From assembly GCF_017599385.1 (NCBI RefSeq), contig NZ_JAGFPK010000001.1:1056177-1120176 (forward strand): DNA of 64,000 nt. The letters run 5' to 3'. The DNA comes from Ciceribacter sp. L1K22 (GTDB lineage: Bacteria > Pseudomonadota > Alphaproteobacteria > Rhizobiales > Rhizobiaceae). The notes under the pieces are model-generated. The model was given only the letters and a program-made list of their open reading frames with translations. It was not told where the DNA came from and ran no database searches. Made by a program: the position numbers and the translations under genes. Shown in pieces: positions 18,131 to 29,509 of this stretch (positions are counted from its first letter, which is position 1; the number at the start of each line of letters is the position of its first letter).

Positions 18131-18751
18131 ATGTCGGACTCATTGTTAACAACTGGTGACTTTACGGAAGAGAACGAGCCTTTCGCACTCTTCGGGTCCT
18201 GGTTGAAGGATGCCGAAGCCTCGGAACCAAACGATCCAAATGCGGTGGCGGTTGCAACCGTCGACGAAAACGGTCTGCCGAACGTCAGGATGGTTCTGCT
18301 CAAGGGCTTTGATGCCAGGGGCTTCGTCTTCTACACCAATTTCGAAAGCCAGAAGGGACGTGAAATCCTTGGCCAGAAGAAGGCGGCCATGTGTTTTCAC
18401 TGGAAATCGCTGCGACGCCAGGTGCGTCTGCGCGGCGACGTGGAGGTTGTGAGCGACGCTGAAGCCGACGAGTACTTTAGCTCCCGGCCGGTCGGCAGCC
18501 GTATCGGCGCCTGGGCCTCGAAACAGTCGCGCCCGCTCGAAGGCCGTTTTGCGCTCGAAAAGGCGGTGGCAGAATACACCGCTCGCTACGCTATCGGCGA
18601 TATTCCGAGGCCTCCGCATTGGTCGGGCTTCCGAATCAAGCCTGTGTCGATCGAGTTCTGGCATGATCGCAAGTTCAGGCTGCATGACCGGATTGAATTC
18701 CGCCGGGACACGCCGGATGGCGACTGGAACAAGGTGCGCATGTACCCCTGA
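18131..18751 (+). CDS. pdxH: Pyridoxamine/pyridoxine 5'-phosphate oxidase
   Basis: FMN enzyme (206 aa) oxidising PNP/PMP to pyridoxal 5'-phosphate. Family blocks: [34 protein letters not shown], the FMN-contacting [30 protein letters not shown], and the C-terminal signature [14 protein letters not shown]. Full length. ATG 18131 is the first start after the divergent promoter region. Convergent with the polysaccharide deacetylase gene. Confidence 0.96.
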   Translation: MSDSLLTTGDFTEENEPFALFGSWLKDAEASEPNDPNAVAVATVDENGLPNVRMVLLKGFDARGFVFYTNFESQKGREILGQKKAAMCFHWKSLRRQVRLRGDVEVVSDAEADEYFSSRPVGSRIGAWASKQSRPLEGRFALEKAVAEYTARYAIGDIPRPPHWSGFRIKPVSIEFWHDRKFRLHDRIEFRRDTPDGDWNKVRMYP

Positions 18752-18760
18752 GGGTGTCGC

Positions 18761-19798
18761 TCAGCCGCCCGTCAGCTTGAACGGAATGCCGCTTGCAAGT
18801 GCCGAGACATAGCGTGCCTTCTGGAAATGGCCGTTGAGAGAAATCCGCGGCAGTGCGATGACCCGATTGACGTCAGTTGCACTCAGCGTTCCAGGCCGGG
18901 TGGTGACCGCCACGTCAAAGCCGCATCCGCCCGCGGTCGCGATCGTTGTGTCGCTGACGCTGCGGCCATCACCATAGGGATAAGCGAAGGTGGTCGGGCG
19001 TGTGCCTGTGATGGACGCGACGTAGTCGGCCGAGTCTGCAAGCTCGGACGTCACCTCGTTTTCCGCAAGGACGGCAAGCGCGCGGTGACTGACGGTATGT
19101 GCGCCCAAGCTCGCGAGCGGTTCTGCCGCCAGGGCTCGAAGCTCGTTTGCATCCATCACCAGGTTCTTCGTCAGCGCGCCGGCATCGATCCCACGTTCCG
19201 TTGCCAGGGAAACCAGTCTTGCGGTCGCATCCGCCTCGTCGTTGCTAGTGATCGCCTGACCGATCGCGGAGGCCGCTGCATATCGTTCGGCGAGCGTTCC
19301 CAGAGGATACCGGCGCATGCCGTCGCCACTGTCGAATTCCAGCGGTCCATCCTGGTTGACGAGCTTTTCGAGGATTTCCCACCACAAGACATGGGTACGT
19401 TCGGAAAAGCCCTTGCAGACGAAGACGGTGAACGGCACGCCGTGGCGCTGGAAGACGGGGAGGGCATGCTCGGCATTGTCGCGAAACCCGTCATCCAGCG
19501 TGAAGACCGCGAACGGAGCATCGCTGCTGCCGGACATCAGGATCTGCGGAACGTCCTCAAGCCGCACGAACCTGTATCCGTCGGCCTTGAGACTTTGGAT
19601 CGCCATGTCCAGGAATTCGGGTGTGATTTCGAGATGGGCGTTGATCGGCGCCTGCCGAGGCATGTATGGCCGCACGTGATGGAGCGTGAAGACGGCGCCG
19701 CGTCCGCGCGCGCCTGAGAGAAGGCGCAGGCTTTGCAATATGTAGGCGGCCTCCAGCCCACCCGTGATGACGGCGCGCTTGACCTGGTTTTTCAGCAT
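18761..19798 (-). CDS. Polysaccharide deacetylase (NodB homology) family protein
   Basis: Carbohydrate esterase 4 domain protein of 345 aa. The first motif is FTLDDGF (Asp102 catalytic, Asp103 metal), and the metal-binding H-x3-H is in LGAHTVSHRAL (His234, His238). FAYPYGDGRS is the third motif. The N-terminus (KRAVITGGLEAAYILQSLRLL) has a short hydrophobic stretch but no clean signal peptide, so location is uncertain. Likely removes N-acetyl groups from a surface glycan; the substrate is unknown. A single gene. Confidence 0.88.
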   Translation of the reverse strand: MLKNQVKRAVITGGLEAAYILQSLRLLSGARGRGAVFTLHHVRPYMPRQAPINAHLEITPEFLDMAIQSLKADGYRFVRLEDVPQILMSGSSDAPFAVFTLDDGFRDNAEHALPVFQRHGVPFTVFVCKGFSERTHVLWWEILEKLVNQDGPLEFDSGDGMRRYPLGTLAERYAAASAIGQAITSNDEADATARLVSLATERGIDAGALTKNLVMDANELRALAAEPLASLGAHTVSHRALAVLAENEVTSELADSADYVASITGTRPTTFAYPYGDGRSVSDTTIATAGGCGFDVAVTTRPGTLSATDVNRVIALPRISLNGHFQKARYVSALASGIPFKLTGG

Positions 19799-19911
19799 GG
19801 CTGTCGTTCCCCGTTGGCCGCATCCTTCGCGCGCGGCTGCCTCGTTCGTCGCGCGGAACGATAGTCGCGAGCCGTTAAGCGACGCTGAATCCTATCCTTC
19901 ACGCGGAAGTG

Positions 19912-21357
19912 TCAGGATCGAGACGAGGATCGCCTCATGGCACGCCATCCCGCCGCGACTGCGGGAATGGCCCAGGCAACGGCCGCCAGAAACGCGAGCG
20001 TCAGGGGCTGACGAACGGCGTCACCGCTCGACTGCTCGGCAAGGCCGCCGGCATTCGCCGCGAACCCGCACAGCGCCCCGCCGATTGCGAAGCCCGTGGA
20101 TTGCAGCGTCGGCAAGAGCGCCGAGGTTTTGTCGCGTTCCGCCGCCGGGGTCGCCATCATCGATGTCTGGCTGATGAAGGCCCAACTGATACCGAAGCCG
20201 CTGCCGATGAAAATCTGTCCGGCTATGATCGCCGCCAGCCATCCGCCGGAGATGCCGATCAGGATGCAGATCAATCCGACGACCTGAAGCATCGGCCCGG
20301 CCCACAGGGTCTGCCGCTGCTGGCCGACGCCTGAAACGTGGGCGACAAGGATGGCCGACACGCTCCAGCAGATCGCCATCAACGCTCCGATCGCTCCGGC
20401 CAGCGTGGGTGAGAAACCGAAAAGGTTCTGCAGGGCGAAAACCAGATAGACGCTGCTTGTCGCCTGCGCCACGGCCATCAGGAAGACGATCCAGAGGGTG
20501 AGGCCTGGCAGTCCGCTCGTGGAGAAGGCTGAGGTCGGCAAAATGGATGAGGCACCGGCGCGGCGGTCGATCCGGATGAGCAGGAGGATGGCCAGCGCCG
20601 ACGCGACGATCAGTGCCGCCGACGCGCTGATCGTGCCGGCAATTGCGGCAAGCATCACTGCACCGAGAGCGAATGACAGAATGATGAGGCGCAATCCCGG
20701 CAGCCGGAGTGGTTGCGGCGCGGCGCCGGTTTCTCTTTTCGGCGCAATCAACACCGCCAGCGCGAGAAACAGCAGTATAATCGGCAGGTTGACGTGGAAT
20801 GCCATGCGCCAGGAAACGTGTTCGGTCAGCAGACCGGCCGCAACCGGTCCTCCGAAGGCCGCCGCCGCCCAGACGCCGGCCTCCACCCCGAACACCTTGG
20901 GGACGAGGCGTTCAGGAAACATATCCGGTATGAGTGCATAGCAAAGGGCGGCCACCAGACCTTCCCCGAAGCCTTGCAACAATCGGCCACCCAGCATGGT
21001 CGGCATGTCGGACGCCGTTCCGGCGACCAGGGTTCCGCCGAGAAAGATGATCGCAGCGCAGACGAGCGTCGCTCTCGCGCCATACCGCATCTTGAGGAGC
21101 GCGGCGCATGCGCCGGCAACGATCGAGGCAGCCAGATAGAGGCTGAGCGACCAGGAAATGAGGGAGGCGCCATCGAGTTCCGCAACTGCGCTCGGCAGCA
21201 CGGTCGAGACGAGGAAACCATTGAAGGCATAGAGAGCCACGCCGATGCAGAGCATCAACGTTGTCAGAGCGTAACGCGGTTCCAGGAGTTCCGCCCAGCC
21301 TGCCCGCAACTCGTCACCGGCTGTTGCCGCTGCCTGTTCACCCCGTTGGTCCATCAT
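19912..21357 (-). CDS. MFS transporter
   Basis: Major facilitator superfamily carrier of 481 aa with at least twelve hydrophobic segments. The MFS loop 2-3 region reads LKMRYGARATLVCAAIIFLGG, and LLQGFGEGLVAALCYALIPDMFPERL resembles motif C of drug/H+ antiporters. Probably an exporter, but the substrate cannot be inferred. Two adjacent ATGs (21357, 21354) follow AGAGGAATG. It is in line with the polysaccharide deacetylase, 113 nt upstream of that gene. Confidence 0.85.
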   Translation of the reverse strand: MMDQRGEQAAATAGDELRAGWAELLEPRYALTTLMLCIGVALYAFNGFLVSTVLPSAVAELDGASLISWSLSLYLAASIVAGACAALLKMRYGARATLVCAAIIFLGGTLVAGTASDMPTMLGGRLLQGFGEGLVAALCYALIPDMFPERLVPKVFGVEAGVWAAAAFGGPVAAGLLTEHVSWRMAFHVNLPIILLFLALAVLIAPKRETGAAPQPLRLPGLRLIILSFALGAVMLAAIAGTISASAALIVASALAILLLIRIDRRAGASSILPTSAFSTSGLPGLTLWIVFLMAVAQATSSVYLVFALQNLFGFSPTLAGAIGALMAICWSVSAILVAHVSGVGQQRQTLWAGPMLQVVGLICILIGISGGWLAAIIAGQIFIGSGFGISWAFISQTSMMATPAAERDKTSALLPTLQSTGFAIGGALCGFAANAGGLAEQSSGDAVRQPLTLAFLAAVAWAIPAVAAGWRAMRRSSSRS

Positions 21358-21694
21358 GTCATTCCTCTGTACTGATGGCGGACGCTACAACCTCGAGTGC
21401 CATTGAGGTAAAGCGCTTTTTTTCCGGAGCGCGGAAATCTTCACCGCCGGAGATTTTGGCCATCGCGAAACGGCTGCGATGGTGCAGCGATCAGGACTTT
21501 CGTCCGATTGTATCGGCCACAGTCTTCGCGCAAGGATATTTACGCATTTTTAACCGTAACAATTTGAGACCGCGTTTCCGTGCGATTGTTGCCCCATTTT
21601 GGCACTACTGCACCCCGCATGCCCATTTTGGCCGGTAGGCCGGCTCGCCGGCGTTGGTCGGCCACAATCGATATTTTCCGGATTGAGGGGACGT
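21358..21694. other. Non-coding interval between MFS gene and D,D-carboxypeptidase
   Basis: 337 nt between divergent genes, presumably holding both promoters. No open frame with coding character and no recognisable riboswitch. The only structure noticed is an 11-bp direct repeat near its right end (annotated separately). Confidence 0.6.
21593..21632. repeat. 11-bp direct repeat upstream of the D,D-carboxypeptidase gene
   Basis: CCCATTTTGGC occurs at 21593-21603 and again at 21622-21632, a 29-nt period. It lies 63-102 nt before the ATG at 21695. Could be a pair of regulator half-sites on nearly the same DNA face, or chance. Confidence 0.4.
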
Positions 21695-22969
21695 ATGAAG
21701 AAGCTGTTGATCGCCGTATCCTGCCTTGCTGCATTGGTTCTTGCACCCCAGTTGGCTTTGGCAGGCAGCGCCCAACTTCTGCTCGATGCTCGAACCGGTC
21801 GTGTGCTTGCCTCGGAAAATCCCGATGAGCTCAATCACCCGGCCTCCCTGACGAAGATGATGACGCTCTACATGACCTATGACGCGATCCGTCGCGGCAA
21901 GCTGTCTTGGAGCAGCAAGGTCCCGTTTTCGAAACACGCTTCTGCCCGGCCGCCAACCAAGCTGTGGGTGAAACCCGGCGATTCCATCACTGTCCGCGAG
22001 GCCGTCATGGCCTTGATCGTCGTCTCCGCGAACGATGCCGCGGCCGCGCTGGCGGAAAAGCTCGGCGGCACCGAAAGCCAGTCTGCGGAAATGATGACGG
22101 AGCGGGCGAGGGCGCTTGGAATGACGCGCACCGTGTTCCGCAACGCCTCCGGTCTTCCCGATAAGCGCCAGGTAACGACGGCTCGCGATATGTCCACGCT
22201 GGGTGTAGCGCTGCTTCGGGATTTTCCGGAGGAATACAAGCTCTTCAACACCAAGAGCTTCGCCTTCCGGGGCAAAACAATCCGTGGTCACAACAATCTC
22301 ATGTATCGCTATCGCGGTATGGACGGCATCAAGACCGGCTACACCAATGCTTCTGGCTTCAATCTGGTGAGCGCGGTCAGCAAGGGCGATCGTCGCGTGA
22401 TCGGGGTCGTGATGGGTGGCCGCACGGCAAAGAGCCGCGACAAGATCATGGAGAACTTGATCGACGGCTATATCGGGCAAGCGTCGGGAGGCTCGCGCCT
22501 CGTCGCGAGTTCTGGCTCGGCGTCGGCCGTGCTCGCCCGTCTTGGTGACAACGTGCCCGTTCCGACGCCGCGCCACGACAGCATCGCTGCCGTCATTGGC
22601 ATGGCCGAGGCGAATGCGCCCGTCCCGACCGCCCGCATCGAGACAGCCTATGCCGGAGAGGCCGCAGCTTCTGCGACGCTGTCGCGGCAGACTGCCACCG
22701 AAGCAGTGCTATCGCCGCCCGCCGGTGGCTGGCAGATACAGATCGCGGCGGCGGAAACGAAGCAGGCTGCGCTCGACCTTTTAAGCCGCGTCCAGTCCGA
22801 AGTCGGCGGTCCCCTGTCGGGACTGCAGACCTACACCGAGGCGGTCGATACCGGCGGCAAAACCCTCTACCGAGCCCGTTTCGTCGGTTTTTCCGACAAG
22901 GACGACGCATGGGCCGCATGCGCCACGCTCAAGAAGCGCTCGATGGCCTGCCTGGCGGTGCAGGGCTAG
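21695..22969 (+). CDS. D-alanyl-D-alanine carboxypeptidase with SPOR domain
   Basis: Penicillin-binding protein of the DacA/DacC type (424 aa) that trims the terminal D-Ala from peptidoglycan stem peptides. Signal peptide MKKLLIAVSCLAALVLAPQLALAG; active-site motifs SLTK (Ser51, Lys54), SAN (111-113) and KTG (213-215). After a ~100-residue linker, the C-terminal ~85 residues (GGWQIQIAAAETKQAALDLL..) form a SPOR domain, which binds denuded septal glycan and would target the enzyme to the division site. ATG 21695 follows GAGGGG. The stop lies inside a 10-bp stem-loop. Confidence 0.93.
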   Translation: MKKLLIAVSCLAALVLAPQLALAGSAQLLLDARTGRVLASENPDELNHPASLTKMMTLYMTYDAIRRGKLSWSSKVPFSKHASARPPTKLWVKPGDSITVREAVMALIVVSANDAAAALAEKLGGTESQSAEMMTERARALGMTRTVFRNASGLPDKRQVTTARDMSTLGVALLRDFPEEYKLFNTKSFAFRGKTIRGHNNLMYRYRGMDGIKTGYTNASGFNLVSAVSKGDRRVIGVVMGGRTAKSRDKIMENLIDGYIGQASGGSRLVASSGSASAVLARLGDNVPVPTPRHDSIAAVIGMAEANAPVPTARIETAYAGEAAASATLSRQTATEAVLSPPAGGWQIQIAAAETKQAALDLLSRVQSEVGGPLSGLQTYTEAVDTGGKTLYRARFVGFSDKDDAWAACATLKKRSMACLAVQG

Positions 22970-22985
22970 GGCTGTGCCCTAGCCC
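22963..22985 (+). terminator. Stem-loop overlapping the carboxypeptidase stop codon
   Basis: Perfect 10-bp stem GGGCTAGGGC (22963-22972) / GCCCTAGCCC (22976-22985) with a 3-nt loop. The TAG stop is inside the left arm. No U-run follows, so it would act as a Rho-assisted end or a 3' stabiliser, and could serve both convergent genes. Confidence 0.55.
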
Positions 22986-23015
22986 CTATCAAATAAGGTG
23001 GTGATGCCAACACCG

Positions 23016-23450
23016 TCAGTGACGATCCGTCAAGGCTCGCTCGCCCAGATCCTCGAACAGCCGCAGCAGATAGCCATCCGGATCGGCAACCACGAATTGC
23101 CGGTTGCCGACCTCCGCATCATCGCGGCGGTACCATCGTTCTTCGAGTGGTAGATAAAGTGATATCCCGGCTGAGGTCAGCCGATCGATGACCGCCAGCA
23201 CATCCGGTACCCATATCTGCACGTTCAGGCCTCGACCCAACGGCTTCTCAAGAGGAGCTTCCGCAAGCTCGAAGGTGCGACCCGCGCCAATTTGGTCGAT
23301 CATGAGCTGTGCATCGCCCAGTTGAAGGAAGCAGAAGCCTTCTTCCGGCCGCTCATAGGCTACGGTAAATCCGATCACATCCACATAGAACGACCGGCTG
23401 GCTTTCCAGTCGCTCACGGCAAATTCGGGAACGAGAGCGTTTTCTCTCAA
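23016..23450 (-). CDS. VOC (glyoxalase/bleomycin-resistance) family protein
   Basis: Vicinal-oxygen-chelate fold protein of 144 aa, like bleomycin-binding resistance proteins: LVPEFAVSDWKASRSFYVDVIGFTVAYERPEE, FCFLQLGDAQLMID and a C-terminal FVVADPDGYLLRLFEDLG. No ATG is available before the conserved start; TTG 23450 overlaps the tldD stop (TTGA), implying coupled translation. The longer frame inside tldD is a shadow. Ligand unknown: metal-dependent enzyme or drug-binding protein. Confidence 0.8.
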   Translation of the reverse strand: MRENALVPEFAVSDWKASRSFYVDVIGFTVAYERPEEGFCFLQLGDAQLMIDQIGAGRTFELAEAPLEKPLGRGLNVQIWVPDVLAVIDRLTSAGISLYLPLEERWYRRDDAEVGNRQFVVADPDGYLLRLFEDLGERALTDRH

Positions 23451-24862
23451 GCCTTCGTGCCGCCGACCGTGACCTGATCCATCCGCAGATGCGGCTGACC
23501 GACGCCAACCGGAACCCATTGGCCGGCCTTGCCGCAATTGCCGATGCCGCGGTCGAGCGACATGTCGTTGCCGATCATGGAAATCCGCTTCATGGCGTCG
23601 GGACCGTTGCCGATCAGCATGGCGCCCTTTACCGGCGCGCCGATCTTGCCGTTCTCGATCAGGTAGGCTTCCGTGCAGCCGAACACGAACTTGCCCGATG
23701 TGATGTCCACCTGGCCGCCGCCGAAGGACACGGCGTAGATCCCCTTCTTCACGGAGGAGATGATCTCCTCGGGCGTCTTGTCGCCGGAGAGCATGTAGGT
23801 GTTGGTCATGCGCGGCATCGGCTGGTGCGAATAGCCCTGACGACGTCCGTTGCCGGTCGGCTTCATTCCCATGAGGCGGGCATTCTGTCGGTCCTGCATG
23901 TACCCCACGAGGCGACCGTTCTCGATCAGCACGTTGTAGGCCGACGGCGTGCCTTCGTCGTCGACGGTGATGGAGCCGCGCCGGCTGTCGATCGTGCCGT
24001 CATCGACAACGGTCACGCCGGGCGAGGCGACCATCTCACCCATGAGGTCCGCAAATGCGGAGGTCTTCTTCCGATTGAAGTCGCCTTCCAGGCCATGTCC
24101 CACGGCTTCGTGCAGCATCACACCCGGCCAGCCGGCGCCGAGAACAACGTCCATGGTGCCGGCGGGGGCGTCGACTGCTTCAAGGTTGACCAGCGCCTGG
24201 CGCAAGGCTTCATCGGCCCCGAGCCTCCAGCTTTCCTCGGTCAGGAAATCGGAAAACGCGACACGTCCGCCAGTCCCGTAGGATCCGCTTTCCTGACGAT
24301 CGCCGTCGCCGGCAACGACGGAGACGTTGATCCGGGTCATCGGCCGTATATCCCGCACCCGGTGACCATCCGCCCGAAGGATTTCGACGACCTGCCAGCT
24401 GGCTGCGATCGAGGCGCTGACCTGTCGCACCTTCGGATCCTTGTCCCGAAGGTAGGCATCGATCTCGGCAAGCAGCTTCGCTTTCTCCTCGAAGCTCGGA
24501 GAACCGATCGGGTTTTCATCGGTATAGAGTTTTGTGTTCGTCCGCTGCGGAGCGGCTGCATAGGAGCCGGAATAGCCACGCGTTACCGCGCCTACCGCAT
24601 CGGCCGCGCGGCTGAGCGCTGCGACTGAAAGATCGCCCGCATGCGCATAGCCGACGGCTTCACCCGCGACGGCACGCAAGCCAAAGCCCTGGTCCGTGTT
24701 GAAGCTGCCGCCCTTCATGCGACCGTTGTCGAAGGTCAGCGATTCCGACTGTGCGTGCTCGACAAAAAGCTCACCGTCATCCGCGCCTTCGAGGGCTTGC
24801 GCGACCCGTCGGGTCAGTGTCGCCTCGTCGCAATCAAACAGAGTAAGAAGGTCGCTCGTCAT
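23447..24862 (-). CDS. tldD: Metalloprotease TldD
   Basis: TldD subunit (471 aa) of the TldD/TldE zinc protease, which in other bacteria degrades unfolded peptides and matures microcins or processes CcdA-type antitoxins. The metal motif H-E-x3-H is at 251-256 (MLHEAVGHGLEGD). Family length is matched. ATG 24862 has AGGAG 6 nt upstream; ATG 24865 is the adjacent alternative. TldE is not in the window. The VOC gene follows, coupled through TTGA. Confidence 0.95.
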   Translation of the reverse strand: MTSDLLTLFDCDEATLTRRVAQALEGADDGELFVEHAQSESLTFDNGRMKGGSFNTDQGFGLRAVAGEAVGYAHAGDLSVAALSRAADAVGAVTRGYSGSYAAAPQRTNTKLYTDENPIGSPSFEEKAKLLAEIDAYLRDKDPKVRQVSASIAASWQVVEILRADGHRVRDIRPMTRINVSVVAGDGDRQESGSYGTGGRVAFSDFLTEESWRLGADEALRQALVNLEAVDAPAGTMDVVLGAGWPGVMLHEAVGHGLEGDFNRKKTSAFADLMGEMVASPGVTVVDDGTIDSRRGSITVDDEGTPSAYNVLIENGRLVGYMQDRQNARLMGMKPTGNGRRQGYSHQPMPRMTNTYMLSGDKTPEEIISSVKKGIYAVSFGGGQVDITSGKFVFGCTEAYLIENGKIGAPVKGAMLIGNGPDAMKRISMIGNDMSLDRGIGNCGKAGQWVPVGVGQPHLRMDQVTVGGTKA

Positions 24863-24920
24863 CATCGTCTCCTGGGTTGAGACCCATGTAGGCGCGATGA
24901 ACCCCAGGGGCAAGGCATGG

Positions 24921-25442
24921 TCAGGGCAGGATATCGTAACCTTCGGCGAAGCCGACGAGTTCGATCGGTATGCCGACGCGATCCTGATCGGCCGACTCGC
25001 GGAGCGCGAAGACCGCGCTTTTGCCGGCCCGAAGAATCTTCATCAACTCCTCGTCGATCTCCACTTCGACGTAGCAGCCTTCGGAGAAGCACCGGGTGAA
25101 ATAGGCGCGGCCGATATTGTTGCCGTCGACATAGAGCTCCATTCCGTCCTTCAGCAGCACGCCGAGAGGCGCCAGGATGCGCAGGATCCGTGCCTTGCGG
25201 TCGGCCGTCTTCAGCACCACGACCGATAGGCCGACCTCCGGACGATCCTCGGCGATGACGTTCTGCATCAGCGCGCACTGCTCCACGGTCGAGCCGGCGG
25301 GAGTATCGCAGATCACGGACCATGCACCATGGTTCGAGCGAATCGTCCCCGGCTGTGCTTGCTGGGCCGCGGCCGGCGCCAGGCCAAACGACGCGGCCAG
25401 GGCAATCGCGAGGCCGCGCCGTGCCAATCCGGTCAAAAACAT
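24921..25442 (-). CDS. Invasion-associated locus B (IalB) family protein
   Basis: Exported protein of 173 aa. ATG 25442 (AGAGG upstream) opens a signal peptide MFLTGLARRGLAIALAASFGLAPAAAQ. The mature part GAWSVICDTPAGSTVEQCALMQNVIAEDRPEVGLSVVVLKT and the late FTRCFSEGCYVEVEID carry four cysteines in the IalB spacing, likely forming two disulfides. The family was named in Bartonella invasion but is widespread in rhizobia with no defined biochemical role. Divergent from the cytochrome oxidase cluster. Confidence 0.88.
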   Translation of the reverse strand: MFLTGLARRGLAIALAASFGLAPAAAQQAQPGTIRSNHGAWSVICDTPAGSTVEQCALMQNVIAEDRPEVGLSVVVLKTADRKARILRILAPLGVLLKDGMELYVDGNNIGRAYFTRCFSEGCYVEVEIDEELMKILRAGKSAVFALRESADQDRVGIPIELVGFAEGYDILP

Positions 25443-25759
25443 GGGAACCTCTGGAAAACGAATCATCGGCCGTATTCTTGTCGCCGGGGCGGCGCGTTGA
25501 AAAGCCCCGAGCCCCCTTTTCCAGTCGATCACGGCATAATTGGGACGTCGCCGGGATCGAATTTGGTGATTGTGAGTTGCGGGAGAGGCAATTTGACGCA
25601 CTTGGCTGGGCCGGATTTGACCGATTGCAAGTTTGGCGAAGATGGGCCGCCGGCGGTATATTGCGATTGGAGCCAAACTATGATTTGAAACGACGAACCT
25701 AGCATGGAATTCGCGTTTCCATTTGATATGGATCAAACGCACGTGGGGAGTGAATTAAA
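25443..25759. other. Divergent promoter region, IalB-like gene / ctaC
   Basis: 317 nt with no convincing gene. It must hold the promoters for the IalB-like gene (left) and the oxidase cluster (right). TTGAC-like hexamers occur around 25600-25620. The clearest element is a perfect FNR/FixK palindrome near the right end. Confidence 0.6.
25723..25736 (+). promoter_or_regulatory. FNR/FixK-type binding site upstream of ctaC
   Basis: TTGAT-N4-ATCAA, a perfect match to the consensus shared by FNR, FixK and Anr; one more base pairs on each side (25722, 25737). Its centre is about 30 nt before the GTG of ctaC, so it probably overlaps the core promoter or leader. That position suits repression of the aa3 oxidase at low oxygen better than activation. 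Seen directly; the regulator's identity is inferred. Confidence 0.65.
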
Positions 25760-28337
<2,578 letters not shown>

Positions 28338-28349
28338 GACCGAATAAGC

Positions 28350-28381
28350 CGCCGCCGCACTCTTTAAGAGATGCGGCGGCG
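28350..28381 (+). terminator. Large stem-loop between ctaD and ctaB
   Basis: Outer arms CGCCGCCGC and GCGGCGGCG (9 bp), with an inner CTCTT/AAGAG stem separated by small bulges. It fills most of the 73-nt gap between the oxidase subunit I gene and ctaB. No U-run. It could partially terminate transcription or protect the upstream mRNA, giving more structural subunit than assembly factor. Confidence 0.5.
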
Positions 28382-28410
28382 TCCTCCGGAAAAGCGTATT
28401 GGAATTCTGA

Positions 28411-29364
28411 ATGACGGTCATCGACGATTGCGAAGTGCTGGGCGGACAGGGCGATCTGCGCCTGTCGGAAGCCGGTGCGCGAGATTTCATCGAGCTTCTC
28501 AAGCCGAGGGTCATGTCGCTGGTCGTGTTTACCGCGTTCGCGGGCCTCGTTCTCGCGCCCGGCAGCCTCCATCCGGTTTTGGCGGCGATTGCGATCGTCT
28601 GCATCGCGGTTGGCGCAGGTGCGTCCGGCGCGCTCAACATGTGGTACGATGCCGATATCGATGCGGTGATGACCCGTACCGCGCGTCGCCCGATCCCCGC
28701 GGGTCGCATCGAGCCGCGTGAGGCGCTCGCATTCGGCTTGATCCTCTCGGGTTTTTCCGTCGCCATCCTCGGTCTGGCGGTCAACTGGATCTCGGCCGGA
28801 CTGCTCGCCTTCACCATCTTTTTCTACGCCGTCGTCTACTCGATGTGGCTGAAGCGTTCCACGTCGCAGAATATCGTCATCGGCGGTGCGGCAGGCGCTT
28901 TCCCGCCAATGATCGGCTGGGCCTGCGTTACGGGCGGCGTGTCGATCGACAGCATCGTCCTGTTCCTCATCATCTTCTTCTGGACACCCGCGCATTTCTG
29001 GGCGCTCGCCCTGTTCAAGATGCGCGACTATGGCGCCGTCGGCGTTCCTATGCTGCCAAACGTCGCCGGTGAGGCTGCGACGAAGACGCAGATATTCATA
29101 TACGCCGTCTTGACGGCCGCCCTCGCGGTGGTTCCTTCCTTTACCGGGCTTTCGAGCATCGGCTATGGTATTTTTGCTGCGGCGCTTGGTGTCGGTCTCG
29201 TGCTCTGTTCCATCGCCGTCTGGCGGATGCCGGACGGCGACGAGAAGATGATCCCGGCAAAGAAGCTGTTCGGCTTCTCGATCCTCTATCTCTTCGCAAT
29301 CTTCTCCGGCCTTCTGGTCGATCACTACGTCGTGTCGCTCATCGCGATGCTCGGAGGTGCATGA
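28411..29364 (+). CDS. ctaB: Protohaem IX farnesyltransferase (haem O synthase)
   Basis: UbiA-family prenyltransferase (317 aa) that adds a farnesyl group to haem B to make haem O, the precursor of haem A for this oxidase. About nine membrane helices; the prenyl-diphosphate-binding Asp-rich motif is in [19 protein letters not shown], and the second motif region [15 protein letters not shown] is also present. Its TGA overlaps the start region of the next small gene (coxF), so translation is coupled. Confidence 0.96.
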   Translation: MTVIDDCEVLGGQGDLRLSEAGARDFIELLKPRVMSLVVFTAFAGLVLAPGSLHPVLAAIAIVCIAVGAGASGALNMWYDADIDAVMTRTARRPIPAGRIEPREALAFGLILSGFSVAILGLAVNWISAGLLAFTIFFYAVVYSMWLKRSTSQNIVIGGAAGAFPPMIGWACVTGGVSIDSIVLFLIIFFWTPAHFWALALFKMRDYGAVGVPMLPNVAGEAATKTQIFIYAVLTAALAVVPSFTGLSSIGYGIFAAALGVGLVLCSIAVWRMPDGDEKMIPAKKLFGFSILYLFAIFSGLLVDHYVVSLIAMLGGA

Positions 29365-29501
29365 TGGAAACCGTTGAACTCAATGAACGTCAGAAGAAGT
29401 CCCGTCGCGGGCGCAACATCGCGCTCGGCATCGTGCTTGGGGCTCTGGTCGTAGCGTTCTATCTCATCACGCTGGTCAAGATCGGCAACATGGGACAGTG
29501 A
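29364..29501 (+). CDS. CoxF-like small membrane protein
   Basis: A 45-aa protein: a polar basic N-terminus ([18 protein letters not shown]) then one membrane helix ([20 protein letters not shown]). GGAGG lies 6 nt before ATG 29364, and an in-frame ATG at 29361 overlaps the ctaB stop. Position between ctaB and ctaG is that of the tiny CoxF proteins of rhizobial oxidase clusters. The role is not established; an assembly or stability factor is likely. Below the size usually called automatically. Confidence 0.8.
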   Translation: METVELNERQKKSRRGRNIALGIVLGALVVAFYLITLVKIGNMGQ

Positions 29502-29509
29502 GGCGAAAA

